Shown: in pieces, positions 7,292 through 14,364 of the stretch
Layout of the letters: each line of letters begins with the position of its first letter
Numbering within the stretch: position 1 is the stretch's first letter
Source of the DNA: an uncultured Alphaproteobacteria bacterium
GTDB taxonomy: Bacteria; Pseudomonadota; Alphaproteobacteria; RF32; CAG-239
Length of the DNA stretch: 19,459 bases
Assembly: GCA_944392285.1 (NCBI GenBank)
Contig: CALXWF010000026.1
Span: 1 to 19,459 of the forward strand
Reading direction: 5' to 3'
Position numbers and translations under genes: made by a program
Notes under the pieces: model-generated
Database searches by the model: none
The model's input: only the letters and a program-made list of their open reading frames with translations
Told to the model about the DNA's origin: nothing

Positions 7292-7714
7292 TTAAACTCT
7301 TTCCTGTTTAATGCCGAAGGCACTGCAAATTCTTTTTTTCAAAGCAAGAGGAGATATCGGCTTAACCAAATATTCCTGTATGCCGAGCGCTTTGGCGTCA
7401 AGCACGGTTTTTTCTTTGGTGTCAACCGTTATCATGATAATGGGAATGTTTTCTGCCCCTTTGATGCTACCGGACTTTAGGTCTTTGGCCAGCTCTAAGC
7501 CGCTTTTGTTGGGCATTTGTTGGTCGAGCAAAATAACATCAATCTTAAAGCTGTTAAGCATTTCAATCGCTTCAGGGGCGCTGGCCGCTTCTTTGGCGTT
7601 TTTAATGCCGATTTGGTATAGGGCGGTTTTGATAAATGTTCTTGAAAATTTATCATCATCAACTACCAAGCAGGTGATGGCGTCCCAAGAAACTTGTTTA
7701 TGTGCATTTTCCAT
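7292..7714 (-). CDS. Stand-alone response regulator receiver protein (CheY-like)
   Basis: A 140-aa single receiver domain with no output domain. The acidic pocket is 'LVVDDD' (Asp19-Asp21), the phosphoacceptor is Asp64 in 'VILLDQQMP', the switch Thr96 is in 'IIMITVD', and Lys118 is in 'YLVKPI'. Such proteins pass phosphate or a conformational signal to a partner rather than binding DNA. The kinase is not in the window. It lies between an M23 peptidase gene and uppP in one run of minus-strand genes, which suggests, without proving, a link to envelope growth or stress. GAGG 11 nt upstream supports the ATG. Confidence 0.92.
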   Translation of the reverse strand: MENAHKQVSWDAITCLVVDDDKFSRTFIKTALYQIGIKNAKEAASAPEAIEMLNSFKIDVILLDQQMPNKSGLELAKDLKSGSIKGAENIPIIMITVDTKEKTVLDAKALGIQEYLVKPISPLALKKRICSAFGIKQERV

Positions 7715-7762
7715 TTTCTTCTACCTCTTTTTTTGCTCGCAAACAGATTCTAGCCCAATTGT

Positions 7763-8593
7763 TTATAAATTAAAACAAAAATTATTTACTTTGGGCATAT
7801 TTAATAAAGACTGCGGATTAAATTTCGTGCCTTTCAAACTTGCGCCCCAGTGTAAATGCGGCCCCGTAACACGACCGGTTTTGCCGACCAGACCGATGAT
7901 GTCACCTTGTTTGACTTTGTCGCCTTTTTTGACATCTATCCGGCTCAGATGCGCATAAATTGTCTGTAAACCATAACCATGGTCAATTATCACAACATTG
8001 CCGGAATAAAACAAATCAGGCGCCGTCAGGGTGATAATGCCGCCGGCCGGCGCTTTAATCGGTGTTCCTTGAGGGGCGGCAATGTCCATGCCGGCGTGCG
8101 GATTCATCTTCTTGCCGTTCATAATTCTTTGACCGCCGAATTTGCCGCTGATGCGTCCTTCTACGGGCATGATAAAACCCTCTTGCCAGAAAAGTTTGTC
8201 TTTATCTTTGGCCAGAGCATTGCGAATTAGGCTGCGTTCCGTATTAATGGCGGCGGCATCTTCTTTGCTCGGTGTAACTTTGCGCGGTTGAACGCCTTTT
8301 AAGTTTTGAATGTCCCAATTGGTTTTGTTGACCGAAAATTTATAAGTGATTTTTTTGCCGTCTTTGTCTACCAGACTAAGGGGTTCTTTGGCGGCATTAT
8401 CTCGCTCAAAAGCAATTAAAAAACGACCATCAGGCGCAACCTTGTGACTTTTATTCTTGAAAATAACCTCTTTGTAACCGGGCGCATGGCCGATCATAAT
8501 TTCTCCCTGCGCTTTTTTGCCGCAGATGTCGGCGGCACGGCAGTCAAAGGCTAAAAATAAGCTAAAAATTAAACAAATCCCCCTGAAGGTCAT
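7763..8593 (-). CDS. M23-family (LytM/EnvC-like) metallopeptidase, secreted
   Basis: A 276-aa protein with a signal peptide: residues ~5-16 are hydrophobic and 'CRAAD' offers a cleavage site near residue 20-21. The C-terminal zinc peptidase domain (~145-265) has all four expected residues: His166 and Asp170 in 'HAGMD', His215 in 'YAHLS' and His248 in 'GPHLHWG'. These are the ligand and catalytic positions of active LytM-type endopeptidases, so it is probably an active peptidoglycan cross-link hydrolase rather than a degenerate EnvC-like activator. The N-terminal ~120 residues look beta-rich. Its ATG overlaps the end of xseA by 32 nt, with AGGAG 11 nt upstream. The signal peptide favours this start over the internal Met33. 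Confidence 0.9.
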   Translation of the reverse strand: MTFRGICLIFSLFLAFDCRAADICGKKAQGEIMIGHAPGYKEVIFKNKSHKVAPDGRFLIAFERDNAAKEPLSLVDKDGKKITYKFSVNKTNWDIQNLKGVQPRKVTPSKEDAAAINTERSLIRNALAKDKDKLFWQEGFIMPVEGRISGKFGGQRIMNGKKMNPHAGMDIAAPQGTPIKAPAGGIITLTAPDLFYSGNVVIIDHGYGLQTIYAHLSRIDVKKGDKVKQGDIIGLVGKTGRVTGPHLHWGASLKGTKFNPQSLLNMPKVNNFCFNL

Positions 8594-9902
8594 CTTTCTT
8601 TTTTCTCCTGGATGGTGCTTGTGTTCCGGTAGTTAGTTGGCCGTCATGAAAACGAATTTCCAAACTGTCGGCTTGCTTGGCTTGGGATACACTATAAACG
8701 GTTTGTTGTTTTTCGTTACGCACCCAGGCAAAGCCGCGTTTTAAAACCGAATCAATCGATACCGAATCTAATCTAAGTGATAAATTCTTTAAATTTTCTT
8801 GATTTTTTTCAAAAATATTTTTGATGTAATAGGGGTTTAAGCGGCAGCGTTCCAGTAATGATTGTTTGTTATCAAGCAAGTTTTTGAAAGATATTTGCAA
8901 TCTTTCAACCCGGTCATCAAAACGCTGGCTGATTTCGGCCAATATTTGCGTCAGGTTCGGAATGCCGCGACGTAAAGCTTCAAGCTGGTTGTTCCTTTCG
9001 GCTAAATAACGCAAAATGCCGTTGCTCATACGGCTTTGCAGGGTGTTGATTTGCATTTGTAATTCAGCTTTGACCGGAACGGCAAATTCGGCAGCGCCGG
9101 TCGGTGTGGGGGCGCGCTTGTCTGATACATAATCAATCAACATCGTGTCGGTTTCGTGCCCGACCGCCGAGATTATCGGAATTTCAGATTCATAAACCGC
9201 TCTTATAACACATTCTTCGTTAAAAGGCCAAAGGTCTTCCAGACTGCCACCGCCGCGAGCCACGATTAAAACATCGGGTCTTGGCAGATTGTTTAGCGGA
9301 AATTGGTTAAAACCGCGAATGGCCGCGGCAATTTTTTCGGCAGCACCTTCGCCCTGAACCGGTGTCGGCCATAAAAGAATCGGGGTCGGAAAACGGTCAC
9401 GCACCCGGTGAATGATATCTCTTATGACGGTGCCGCTAGCCGAAGTTACGACGCCGATTGTCTGCGGCAAAAAGGGAATCGGTTTTTTATGGGCAGCATC
9501 AAATAAGCCTTCTTGTGCAAATTGTTTCTTGCGCTCTTCCAAAAGCTTGAGCAGGGCACCGGTGCCGGCAATTTCAAGTTCCTCTATTACCAATTGATAA
9601 GATGACTTACCGGCAAAAGTGGTAATCTTGCCGGTGGCGATGACTTCTAATCCGTCTTCGGGTTTGAAGCTAAGGTGCATGGCAACACCTTTCCAAATAA
9701 CCGCCGATAAGACGGCATTCTCATCTTTTAATGATAAATACCAGTGGCCGGAGTCCGCTCTTTTACCGCCAAAAATTTCACCTCTGACGCGTAGTTTATT
9801 AAAATTGGTTTCTACACATTTTTTTATGGCGGCGGAAACTTCGCTGACACTTAGTTCAGGAAGTTTGGCTGCGGTAGGGGCAAAAAGGTTTAGTTCTTCC
9901 AT
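8562..9902 (-). CDS. xseA: Exodeoxyribonuclease VII large subunit
   Basis: XseA is the catalytic subunit of exonuclease VII, which degrades single-stranded DNA with the small subunit XseB. This 446-aa protein has a normal length and all the regions. The N-terminal OB-fold contains 'LRVRGEIFGGKRADSGHWYL', the catalytic core contains 'IGVVTSASGTVIRDIIHRV' and 'DVLIVARGGGSLEDLWPFN', and 'AVGHETDTMLIDYVSDKRAPTP' follows. A coiled-coil section precedes a C-terminal 'LKRGFAWVRNE' segment. AAGGA precedes the ATG, 19 nt after the expected transcription start. xseB is not adjacent in this window. It is the first gene of a cluster continuing with an M23 peptidase, a response regulator and uppP. Confidence 0.96.
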   Translation of the reverse strand: MEELNLFAPTAAKLPELSVSEVSAAIKKCVETNFNKLRVRGEIFGGKRADSGHWYLSLKDENAVLSAVIWKGVAMHLSFKPEDGLEVIATGKITTFAGKSSYQLVIEELEIAGTGALLKLLEERKKQFAQEGLFDAAHKKPIPFLPQTIGVVTSASGTVIRDIIHRVRDRFPTPILLWPTPVQGEGAAEKIAAAIRGFNQFPLNNLPRPDVLIVARGGGSLEDLWPFNEECVIRAVYESEIPIISAVGHETDTMLIDYVSDKRAPTPTGAAEFAVPVKAELQMQINTLQSRMSNGILRYLAERNNQLEALRRGIPNLTQILAEISQRFDDRVERLQISFKNLLDNKQSLLERCRLNPYYIKNIFEKNQENLKNLSLRLDSVSIDSVLKRGFAWVRNEKQQTVYSVSQAKQADSLEIRFHDGQLTTGTQAPSRRKKKDDLQGDLFNF

Positions 9903-9927
9903 CTTCTTATCCTTAAAAACTTTGCCT

Positions 9928-9956
9928 ATTATAAAAGTGAATATTGCTTTTGTTAA
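9928..9956 (-). promoter_or_regulatory. Promoter of the xseA cluster
   Basis: On the minus strand TTAACA (9956-9951), a 17-nt spacer and a perfect TATAAT (9933-9928) lie 25 nt before the xseA ATG. Confidence 0.78.
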
Positions 9957-10010
9957 GGACTGATTTTGGGTAATGTGAAAAATTAAAAGCTTTGACTCTT
10001 GTCCAAATTT

Positions 10011-10050
10011 ATTATATATTATCGCCTATCGACAGGCGATAATATATAAT
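10011..10050. repeat. Long perfect palindrome at the head of the 26-bp repeat array
   Basis: ATTATATATTATCGCCT (10011-10027) is fully complementary to 10034-10050, giving a 17-bp stem with loop ATCGAC. Its right arm is the start of the first 26-bp repeat unit, so the left arm is an inverted part-copy of the repeat. There is no T-run, so it is not a standard terminator. Confidence 0.9.
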
Positions 10051-10262
10051 GTAGTTAGTGACGATAATATACTGATGGTGTTAGTGGCGATAATATACTG
10101 ATGGTGTTAGTGACGATAATATACTGATGGTGTTAGTGGCAATAATATACTGATGCGGTTAGTAATGATACATGGCGATACTATGCTAATGAGGTTAGTA
10201 ATGATACTATGCTAATGAGGTTAGTAATGATACTATGCCGATATTATACTGATGCAGATCGT
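10034..10262. repeat. 26-bp tandem repeat array (minisatellite)
   Basis: Seven units are clear: 10034-10059, 10060-10085, 10086-10111, 10112-10137, 10138-10163, 10164-10199 (with a 10-nt insertion) and 10200-10225, followed by a decayed copy to about 10262. The core is GATAATATACTGATGGTGTT followed by AGTGRC. Units 2 and 4 are identical and unit 3 differs from them by one base, so amplification may have gone through a 52-bp double unit. Units drift towards the downstream gene. The period is not a multiple of three and stops are frequent, so it does not code. With the palindrome, this accounts for most of the 440-bp gap between xseA and the HigA-like gene; the rest (10263-10342) is similar low-complexity sequence with GATGATATATGATAC-like decay. 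Confidence 0.92.
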
Positions 10263-10342
10263 GATGGTGTATAGGGGATGATATATGATACAGTCTGTCG
10301 GTGATGATGTATGGTGCAGTTTAGCTAAATGAAAGAGATAAA

Positions 10343-10645
10343 ATGAAAACGGAAGTTGTTGCAAATAACGGCGTTGTTGAAATTAAACGCTTTTGTGCCC
10401 AAAAAGGTATTTCTCCCATGGAATTGTCGCGCTATTTGGGGGTTACCTGGACCAGAATTTATGAAATTCTTTCGGGAAAACGGCGGATTACGCCGGAAAC
10501 AGATGTTCTGCTTTGCCATTTTTTTGAAGTTGAGGACGGATATTTTGCCAAGTTGCAACTTGAGTATGATTTAATTTTGGCAAAACGCTCTTTGCAACAC
10601 AAACTGGAAGAAAATCCTACCATTCAAGCTACCATAAAGGCGTGA
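10343..10645 (+). CDS. HigA-like antitoxin / XRE-family regulator, without adjacent toxin
   Basis: A 100-aa protein. Residues ~10-60 form an XRE HTH: 'ISPMELSRYLGVTWTRIYEIL', then 'SGKRRITPETDVLLCHFFEV'. The following 'DGYFAKLQLEYDLILAKRS' matches the tail of the HigA/VapI antitoxin family, whose typical form has 'FWLNLQARYDLELA'. HigA normally neutralises the RelE-like toxin HigB and represses its own operon. No HigB-sized gene lies on either side: upstream is the 26-bp repeat array and downstream, 24 nt past the stop, the convergent end of ftsY. It may be an orphan antitoxin or a domesticated regulator. The start has a weak GAAAGAGA ribosome site. Confidence 0.8.
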   Translation: MKTEVVANNGVVEIKRFCAQKGISPMELSRYLGVTWTRIYEILSGKRRITPETDVLLCHFFEVEDGYFAKLQLEYDLILAKRSLQHKLEENPTIQATIKA

Positions 10646-10669
10646 AGGTAAAATTTTCTTGGATTGTGT

Positions 10670-11584
10670 TTATTTTAATCCCAATAAATTTAATGCAAAA
10701 TCATGAGCATTAAATTCATCAATGTCCTCAAGTTTTTCACCGACGCCGATATAGTGAATAGGGGTTTTTGTTTCAGCGGCAATGGCCGTGACGACGCCGC
10801 CTTTGGCCGAGCCGTCCAGTTTGGTAATAATCAGGCCGTTGACATTGGTGAGAGATTTGAAGGTTTTTACTTGGTCAAGCGCATTTTGACCGGCCGTCGC
10901 ATCTATGGTCAATAAAACGGTGTGCGGTGCTTCGGGAATAACTTTTTTAATCACGCGAATAATCTTTTGCAGCTCTTCCATGAGGCCGTTTTTATTTTGC
11001 AATCTGCCGGCGGTGTCTATAAAAACAATGTCATCTTGCGCCGATATTGCCTGCTTGAGGCCGTCATAGCAAAGGCCGGCACTGTCACAGCCCGCCGCGC
11101 CTTTAAAAACGCGAACATTGTTTCTTTGCCCCCAAATTTCTAATTGTTCTACCGCCGCGGCACGGAAAGTGTCTGCCGCTATGTATGAAATTTGTTTTCC
11201 TTGTTTTTGGAGCTTGGCGGTTAATTTGCCGATGCTGGTGGTCTTGCCGGCGCCGTTAACTCCCACCATTAAAATCACAAAGGGTTTGGCTGCCGAAATT
11301 GTTAAAGGTTGTTGGCAAGGTATCAGAATTTGTTCAATTTCAGAGGCTAATTCTTCTTTGATTTCGGTTAATGAAATATCTTTATCCAGACGGCGTTTGG
11401 CAAAGTTTTCAATAATTTTGCCGGAGGCATGGACGCCGATATCGGTGCTAATTAACAGTTCTTCAAGCTCGTCAAGGGTTTGAGCGTCAACTTTCTTTTT
11501 GGTGAAAATGCCGCTTAAACCGTCCGTGATTTTGTCAGAAGATTTTTTTAAGCCTTGGCTCAAACGGGCAAAAAAATTAGTCAT
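10670..11584 (-). CDS. ftsY: Signal recognition particle receptor FtsY
   Basis: FtsY is the membrane-associated SRP GTPase that docks ribosome-nascent chain complexes for co-translational membrane insertion. This 304-aa protein consists of a short N-terminal helix, the N domain ('LDELEELLISTDIGVHASGKI') and the G domain. The G domain has P-loop 'GVNGAGKTT' (108-116), 'DTFRAAAVEQL' (138-148), 'DTAGR' (190-194), 'TKLDGSAKGG' and the C-terminal 'YIGVGEKLEDIDEF'. The long acidic A domain of E. coli FtsY is absent, as in many alphaproteobacteria. The start ATG overlaps the mtaB stop in ATGACTAA, with GAAGGAG upstream, so translation is coupled. Confidence 0.97.
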   Translation of the reverse strand: MTNFFARLSQGLKKSSDKITDGLSGIFTKKKVDAQTLDELEELLISTDIGVHASGKIIENFAKRRLDKDISLTEIKEELASEIEQILIPCQQPLTISAAKPFVILMVGVNGAGKTTSIGKLTAKLQKQGKQISYIAADTFRAAAVEQLEIWGQRNNVRVFKGAAGCDSAGLCYDGLKQAISAQDDIVFIDTAGRLQNKNGLMEELQKIIRVIKKVIPEAPHTVLLTIDATAGQNALDQVKTFKSLTNVNGLIITKLDGSAKGGVVTAIAAETKTPIHYIGVGEKLEDIDEFNAHDFALNLLGLK

Positions 11585-12614
11585 CGCCGTTTTCTCCTTC
11601 TTGTCTTAAGATTTTTGCTCTTTCTTTCCTCGTTTCCACGGGAACCTGCGGCATTAATGCGGCAGGCGTGCCCGAACGCTCCGAATAAGGAAAAACGTGC
11701 AGCTTGTTAATGCCCGCTTCTTTAACTAATTTGACGGTATTGGCAAATTGGTCATCCGTTTCGGTCGGAAAACCGCAAATAAAATCAGCCCCGAAAGTGG
11801 CCTCAGGACGTAGAGCGCGGATTTTATGACACAAATTTATCACATCTTCGCGGCTATGGCGTCTGCCCATGCGCTTTAAAATCAGATTATCACCTGACTG
11901 GATGGATAAATGAAAATGCGGATAAATTCTTTTATCTGCACCGATTAAGGTAATAAATTCATCATCAAGTGCGGCGGGGTCAAGCGAGCCGAATTGCAGG
12001 CTTGGAAGCTCCGGTATCTGCTCTAAAATATGTTTGACCAATTTAGAAAATGAGGGTTTGTAAGAGCAGGCATCAACGCCGGTCAGACAGATTTCTTTGA
12101 AACCTTGGGCCAAAAGCGTGCGTATTTGGGCAATAATTTCATCTTCAGCCACAGAGCGATTGTTGCCTCTGGCATAGGGAATAATGCAATAAGTGCAACG
12201 ATGGTCGCATCCTTGTTGAATTTGTACAAAAGCCTTGTGTCTGCCTTCAAAGCCGGTAATGATATATTTGTCATAAGAATCATAGTCAAAAATATTACCG
12301 ACAACTTCTTTCTCGCTTGAATTAATATATTTTGTTATTTCGGCTTTTTCTTTGTTTCCGAGCACGAGGTCAACTTCTTTCATGGCAGAAAATTTTTGCG
12401 GCGCAATTTGGGCGGCGCAGCCGGTTACCACGATTTTGGCAGTCGGATTTTCTTTGCGCAGTTTGCGAATCGTTTGGCGACACTGCCTTTCCGCTTCTCC
12501 GGTTACGGCGCAGGTATTAACGATAATCACATTATCCAAATTGCCCAATTTTTCTTTTAGAACTTCTGACTCATAGCTATTAATTCGGCAGCCTAAAGTA
12601 ACGACTTCAACCAC
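11577..12614 (-). CDS. mtaB: tRNA t6A37 methylthiotransferase MtaB, short form
   Basis: MtaB converts t6A at position 37 of ANN-decoding tRNAs to ms2t6A using two 4Fe-4S clusters. The 345-aa protein has the N-terminal domain with Cys9 ('TLGCRINSYE'), Cys35 ('NTCAVT') and Cys66 ('VTGCAAQ'). The radical-SAM motif is Cys136-x3-Cys140-x2-Cys143 in 'GCDHRCTYC'. The C-terminal part reads 'VFPYSERSGTPAALMPQVP'. It ends at residue 345, whereas relatives are usually 400 residues or more with a TRAM domain; here that domain is missing. The start is GTG, with GAGAGGA 8 nt upstream. It overlaps ftsY by 8 nt. Confidence 0.88.
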   Translation of the reverse strand: MVEVVTLGCRINSYESEVLKEKLGNLDNVIIVNTCAVTGEAERQCRQTIRKLRKENPTAKIVVTGCAAQIAPQKFSAMKEVDLVLGNKEKAEITKYINSSEKEVVGNIFDYDSYDKYIITGFEGRHKAFVQIQQGCDHRCTYCIIPYARGNNRSVAEDEIIAQIRTLLAQGFKEICLTGVDACSYKPSFSKLVKHILEQIPELPSLQFGSLDPAALDDEFITLIGADKRIYPHFHLSIQSGDNLILKRMGRRHSREDVINLCHKIRALRPEATFGADFICGFPTETDDQFANTVKLVKEAGINKLHVFPYSERSGTPAALMPQVPVETRKERAKILRQEGENGDD

Positions 12615-12635
12615 AAAAAATTCCTCTCAATTTTA

Positions 12636-12683
12636 TATAAAAAATTCCTCTTCTTTCATTTTTATAATAAAAGAAGAGGAATT
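12636..12683 (-). terminator. Terminator of ldh
   Basis: AATTCCTCTTCTTT (12643-12656) pairs perfectly with 12670-12683. On the minus strand the 14-bp stem is followed by TTTTTATAT. It lies 22 nt after the ldh stop and also separates ldh from mtaB. Confidence 0.88.
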
Positions 12684-12704
12684 GCAATTATTTCCTGAAA
12701 GCTT

Positions 12705-13658
12705 TTATTTTGCCGTTGCATCAATCATGGCTAATGCTTGGTCTGAATATTGTTTCATAACCTGAGCACTTTCACGCAAGGCTTTGGCTTCTGCTTCGTT
12801 CAAATGCGGTTTGATGACCTGATGAACACCGCGTTTGCCGATAACCGTCGGTAAAGACAAGCAAACGCCTTTTACGCCTTCAACATCTTCATGATGCGAA
12901 GATACGGTCAAAATTGCATATTCGTTATTGCTGATGGCTTGACAAATGCGGCTTAATGCGCCGGCAATGCCGTAAAAAGTTGCGCCTTTGCCGTCAATAA
13001 TCTTGTAGGCGGAATTGCGCACGCCGTCATCAATTTCGGCTTTAACCTCAGGGGTTAAAGGTTTGCCGACCATGCGGGCGAGGTCTTCAATGTGAATCGA
13101 ACCGGCATCTCCGGCAGACCAAATCAAAACCTCACTGTCGCCGTGTTCGCCCAAAACATAAGCATGGATGGATTGCGGCGAAACTCCTAAATGATACCCA
13201 AGCAAGGTACGAAAACGTGATGTGTCTAAAACCGTGCCGGAACCGATAACTCTTTCTTTGGGAAAACCTGAAAGTTTAATGGCTACTTCCGTCATAATAT
13301 CTGCCGGATTGGCGGTGATGATTAATGTGGTGTCCGGGGCATTTTTAGCAATTTGGGGAATGATACTTTCAAAAATTTTAACATTTCTGCCCAGTAAATC
13401 AATGCGCGTTTCTCCCGGTTTTTGGTTGGCGCCGGCGGTCACAATCACAATTTCGGCACCTTTCAAATCTTCATAATTTCCGGCTTTGATTTTGTTTGCA
13501 TAAGCAAAAGGCGCGGCATGGGCAATATCCATAGCTTCCGCCTGAGCTTTTTTTTCATTGGCGTCAATCAAAACAACTTTACGGGCAACCCCCTTCATAA
13601 TTAATGCAAAAGCCGTTGCACTGCCGACAGCACCGGCCCCGATTATACCTACTTTCAT
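12705..13658 (-). CDS. ldh: L-lactate dehydrogenase
   Basis: A 317-aa NAD-dependent 2-hydroxyacid dehydrogenase that reduces pyruvate to L-lactate. Motifs are the Rossmann loop GAGAVG (7-12), 'TAGANQKPGETR' (74-85) with Gln79 at the LDH specificity position (malate dehydrogenases have Arg there), 'NPAD' (117-120), 'LDTSRFR' (144-150) with the substrate-binding Arg149, and the catalytic His172 in 'GEHGDS'. The frame is open for 46 more codons upstream to 13796, but AAGGAGG 7 nt before the ATG at 13658 and the protein family N-terminus fix the start here. Its leader carries a palindromic element. LDH rather than MDH is a confident call from Gln79. Confidence 0.94.
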   Translation of the reverse strand: MKVGIIGAGAVGSATAFALIMKGVARKVVLIDANEKKAQAEAMDIAHAAPFAYANKIKAGNYEDLKGAEIVIVTAGANQKPGETRIDLLGRNVKIFESIIPQIAKNAPDTTLIITANPADIMTEVAIKLSGFPKERVIGSGTVLDTSRFRTLLGYHLGVSPQSIHAYVLGEHGDSEVLIWSAGDAGSIHIEDLARMVGKPLTPEVKAEIDDGVRNSAYKIIDGKGATFYGIAGALSRICQAISNNEYAILTVSSHHEDVEGVKGVCLSLPTVIGKRGVHQVIKPHLNEAEAKALRESAQVMKQYSDQALAMIDATAK

Positions 13659-13673
13659 ATTTCCTCCTTTTTC

Positions 13674-13835
13674 TGACGGGTTTAAACGGACATCTAAAGC
13701 AATTTTACGTGGTCTCAAAAATTCATGTACTTCTATGTACACTAAAATTTTTCCGCCGCTGGAAATTACTTTATCTGCCTCGTTAAAACCCGTCATATTT
13801 TGTTGAAACGGACATCTAAAGCAATTTTACGCGGT
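13674..13835. repeat. Palindromic element plus partial direct repeat in the ldh leader
   Basis: TGACGGGTTTAAACG (13674-13688) and CGTTAAAACCCGTCA (13781-13795) are inverted repeats matching at 14 of 15 positions. Between them are a second weakly complementary pair (CATCTAAAGCAATTT against GGAAATTACTTTATC), AAAAATT/AATTTTT and a TGTAC/GTACA hairpin, so the 122-bp unit can fold as one long interrupted stem. A 30-nt segment of the left half (13684-13713) is repeated in direct orientation at 13806-13835 with one mismatch (T/C). It looks like a small non-autonomous or REP-like element with a partial second copy. Confidence 0.72.
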
Positions 13836-13874
13836 TTTATGCTTAATAATTAATCCTTATTTATCTACCGAATC

Positions 13875-13902
13875 TATATAAGCAATTTTTTATGAAAGGC
13901 AA
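13875..13902 (-). promoter_or_regulatory. Candidate promoter of ldh
   Basis: On the minus strand TTGCCT (13902-13897), a 16-nt spacer and TATATA (13880-13875). Initiation near 13868 would give a leader of about 210 nt containing the palindromic element. Confidence 0.55.
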
Positions 13903-13903
13903 G

Positions 13904-13932
13904 AAAAAGGCCGTTAAAAAACGGCCTTTTTT
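13904..13932 (-). terminator. Terminator of the Cys-rich protein gene
   Basis: AAAAAGGCCGTT (13904-13915) pairs with AACGGCCTTTTT (13920-13931) around AAAA. A/T runs on both sides mean it could act in both directions. It lies 24 nt after the stop at 13956. Confidence 0.9.
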
Positions 13933-13955
13933 AAGTAAAATTTGGTTAGCAAATG

Positions 13956-14318
13956 TTACTCTTTAATGATTGTTTCGCCTTCATCGGAAGTTTCTTCAGG
14001 GTTGAGCTCTTCAACATCTTCAACTTCTTCTTCAACTTCAACAATGTCACCGTCTTCGGTTTCGCATTTGCAGGCTTCACGGGCGGCTTCACATTCGCTG
14101 CAGTTTTCAACGCCGTCAGGGCAGGTGCACTCGGTTTCGCAGGTGCAAGAAACAACAGGTTGGCCGTTAACTTCGGTTTGCGAATCGGTTTCAACCACGG
14201 TTGCGGCTGCCGTTTCTTCCGTCGTCGGTGCGGGCGTCGTATTATGACCGCCTTTTACAAAATAGCTGAGAATCATCAATAAAACGATGACAAGTAAAAT
14301 ATAAAAAAGTTTTTTCAT
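13956..14318 (-). CDS. Small membrane-anchored, cysteine-rich acidic protein of unknown function
   Basis: No family is recognised. The 120-aa protein has an N-terminal membrane segment (residues ~4-21 after MKK), a Thr/Ala/Pro/Glu linker (25-56), and a compact cluster of eight cysteines at 58, 60, 64, 66, 73, 76, 83 and 85 (C-x-C-x3-C-x-C-x6-C-x2-C-x6-C-x-C). A strongly acidic tail (86-120) follows, dominated by Glu and Asp. The paired CxC spacing suggests metal binding or disulfides, with the body exported across the inner membrane; this is inference. The ATG at 14318 is preferred to the TTG at 14321 and has AAGGA upstream. A consensus promoter and a strong terminator mark it as an independent gene, although ABC-cassette read-through is possible. 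Confidence 0.8.
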   Translation of the reverse strand: MKKLFYILLVIVLLMILSYFVKGGHNTTPAPTTEETAAATVVETDSQTEVNGQPVVSCTCETECTCPDGVENCSECEAAREACKCETEDGDIVEVEEEVEDVEELNPEETSDEGETIIKE

Positions 14319-14364
14319 CAATTTGTTCCTTATCCTGCTTATGTTAAATCGCTAATTTATAGCT

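Noticed and set aside
7311..7958. 215-aa plus-strand frame antisense to the response regulator and M23 gene
   Set aside because: It spans two well-supported genes on the other strand and shows no family features.
10034..10262. Possible CRISPR array
   Set aside because: The 26-bp units are directly contiguous with no unique spacers between them, so it is a tandem repeat.
10660..10681. Terminator between the HigA-like gene and ftsY (GGATT/AATCC)
   Set aside because: The stem is only 5 bp, overlaps the ftsY end and lacks a convincing T-run.
13659..13796. 46-codon N-terminal extension of ldh
   Set aside because: The family N-terminus begins at the ATG at 13658, which has an AAGGAGG site; the extension is the open frame through a palindromic element.
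13942..14282. Plus-strand Ser- or Phe-rich frames of 101 and 109 aa opposite the Cys-rich gene
   Set aside because: They have no promoter or ribosome site and are compositionally a mirror of the acidic/Cys-rich coding strand, which has a consensus promoter, a membrane helix and a terminator.
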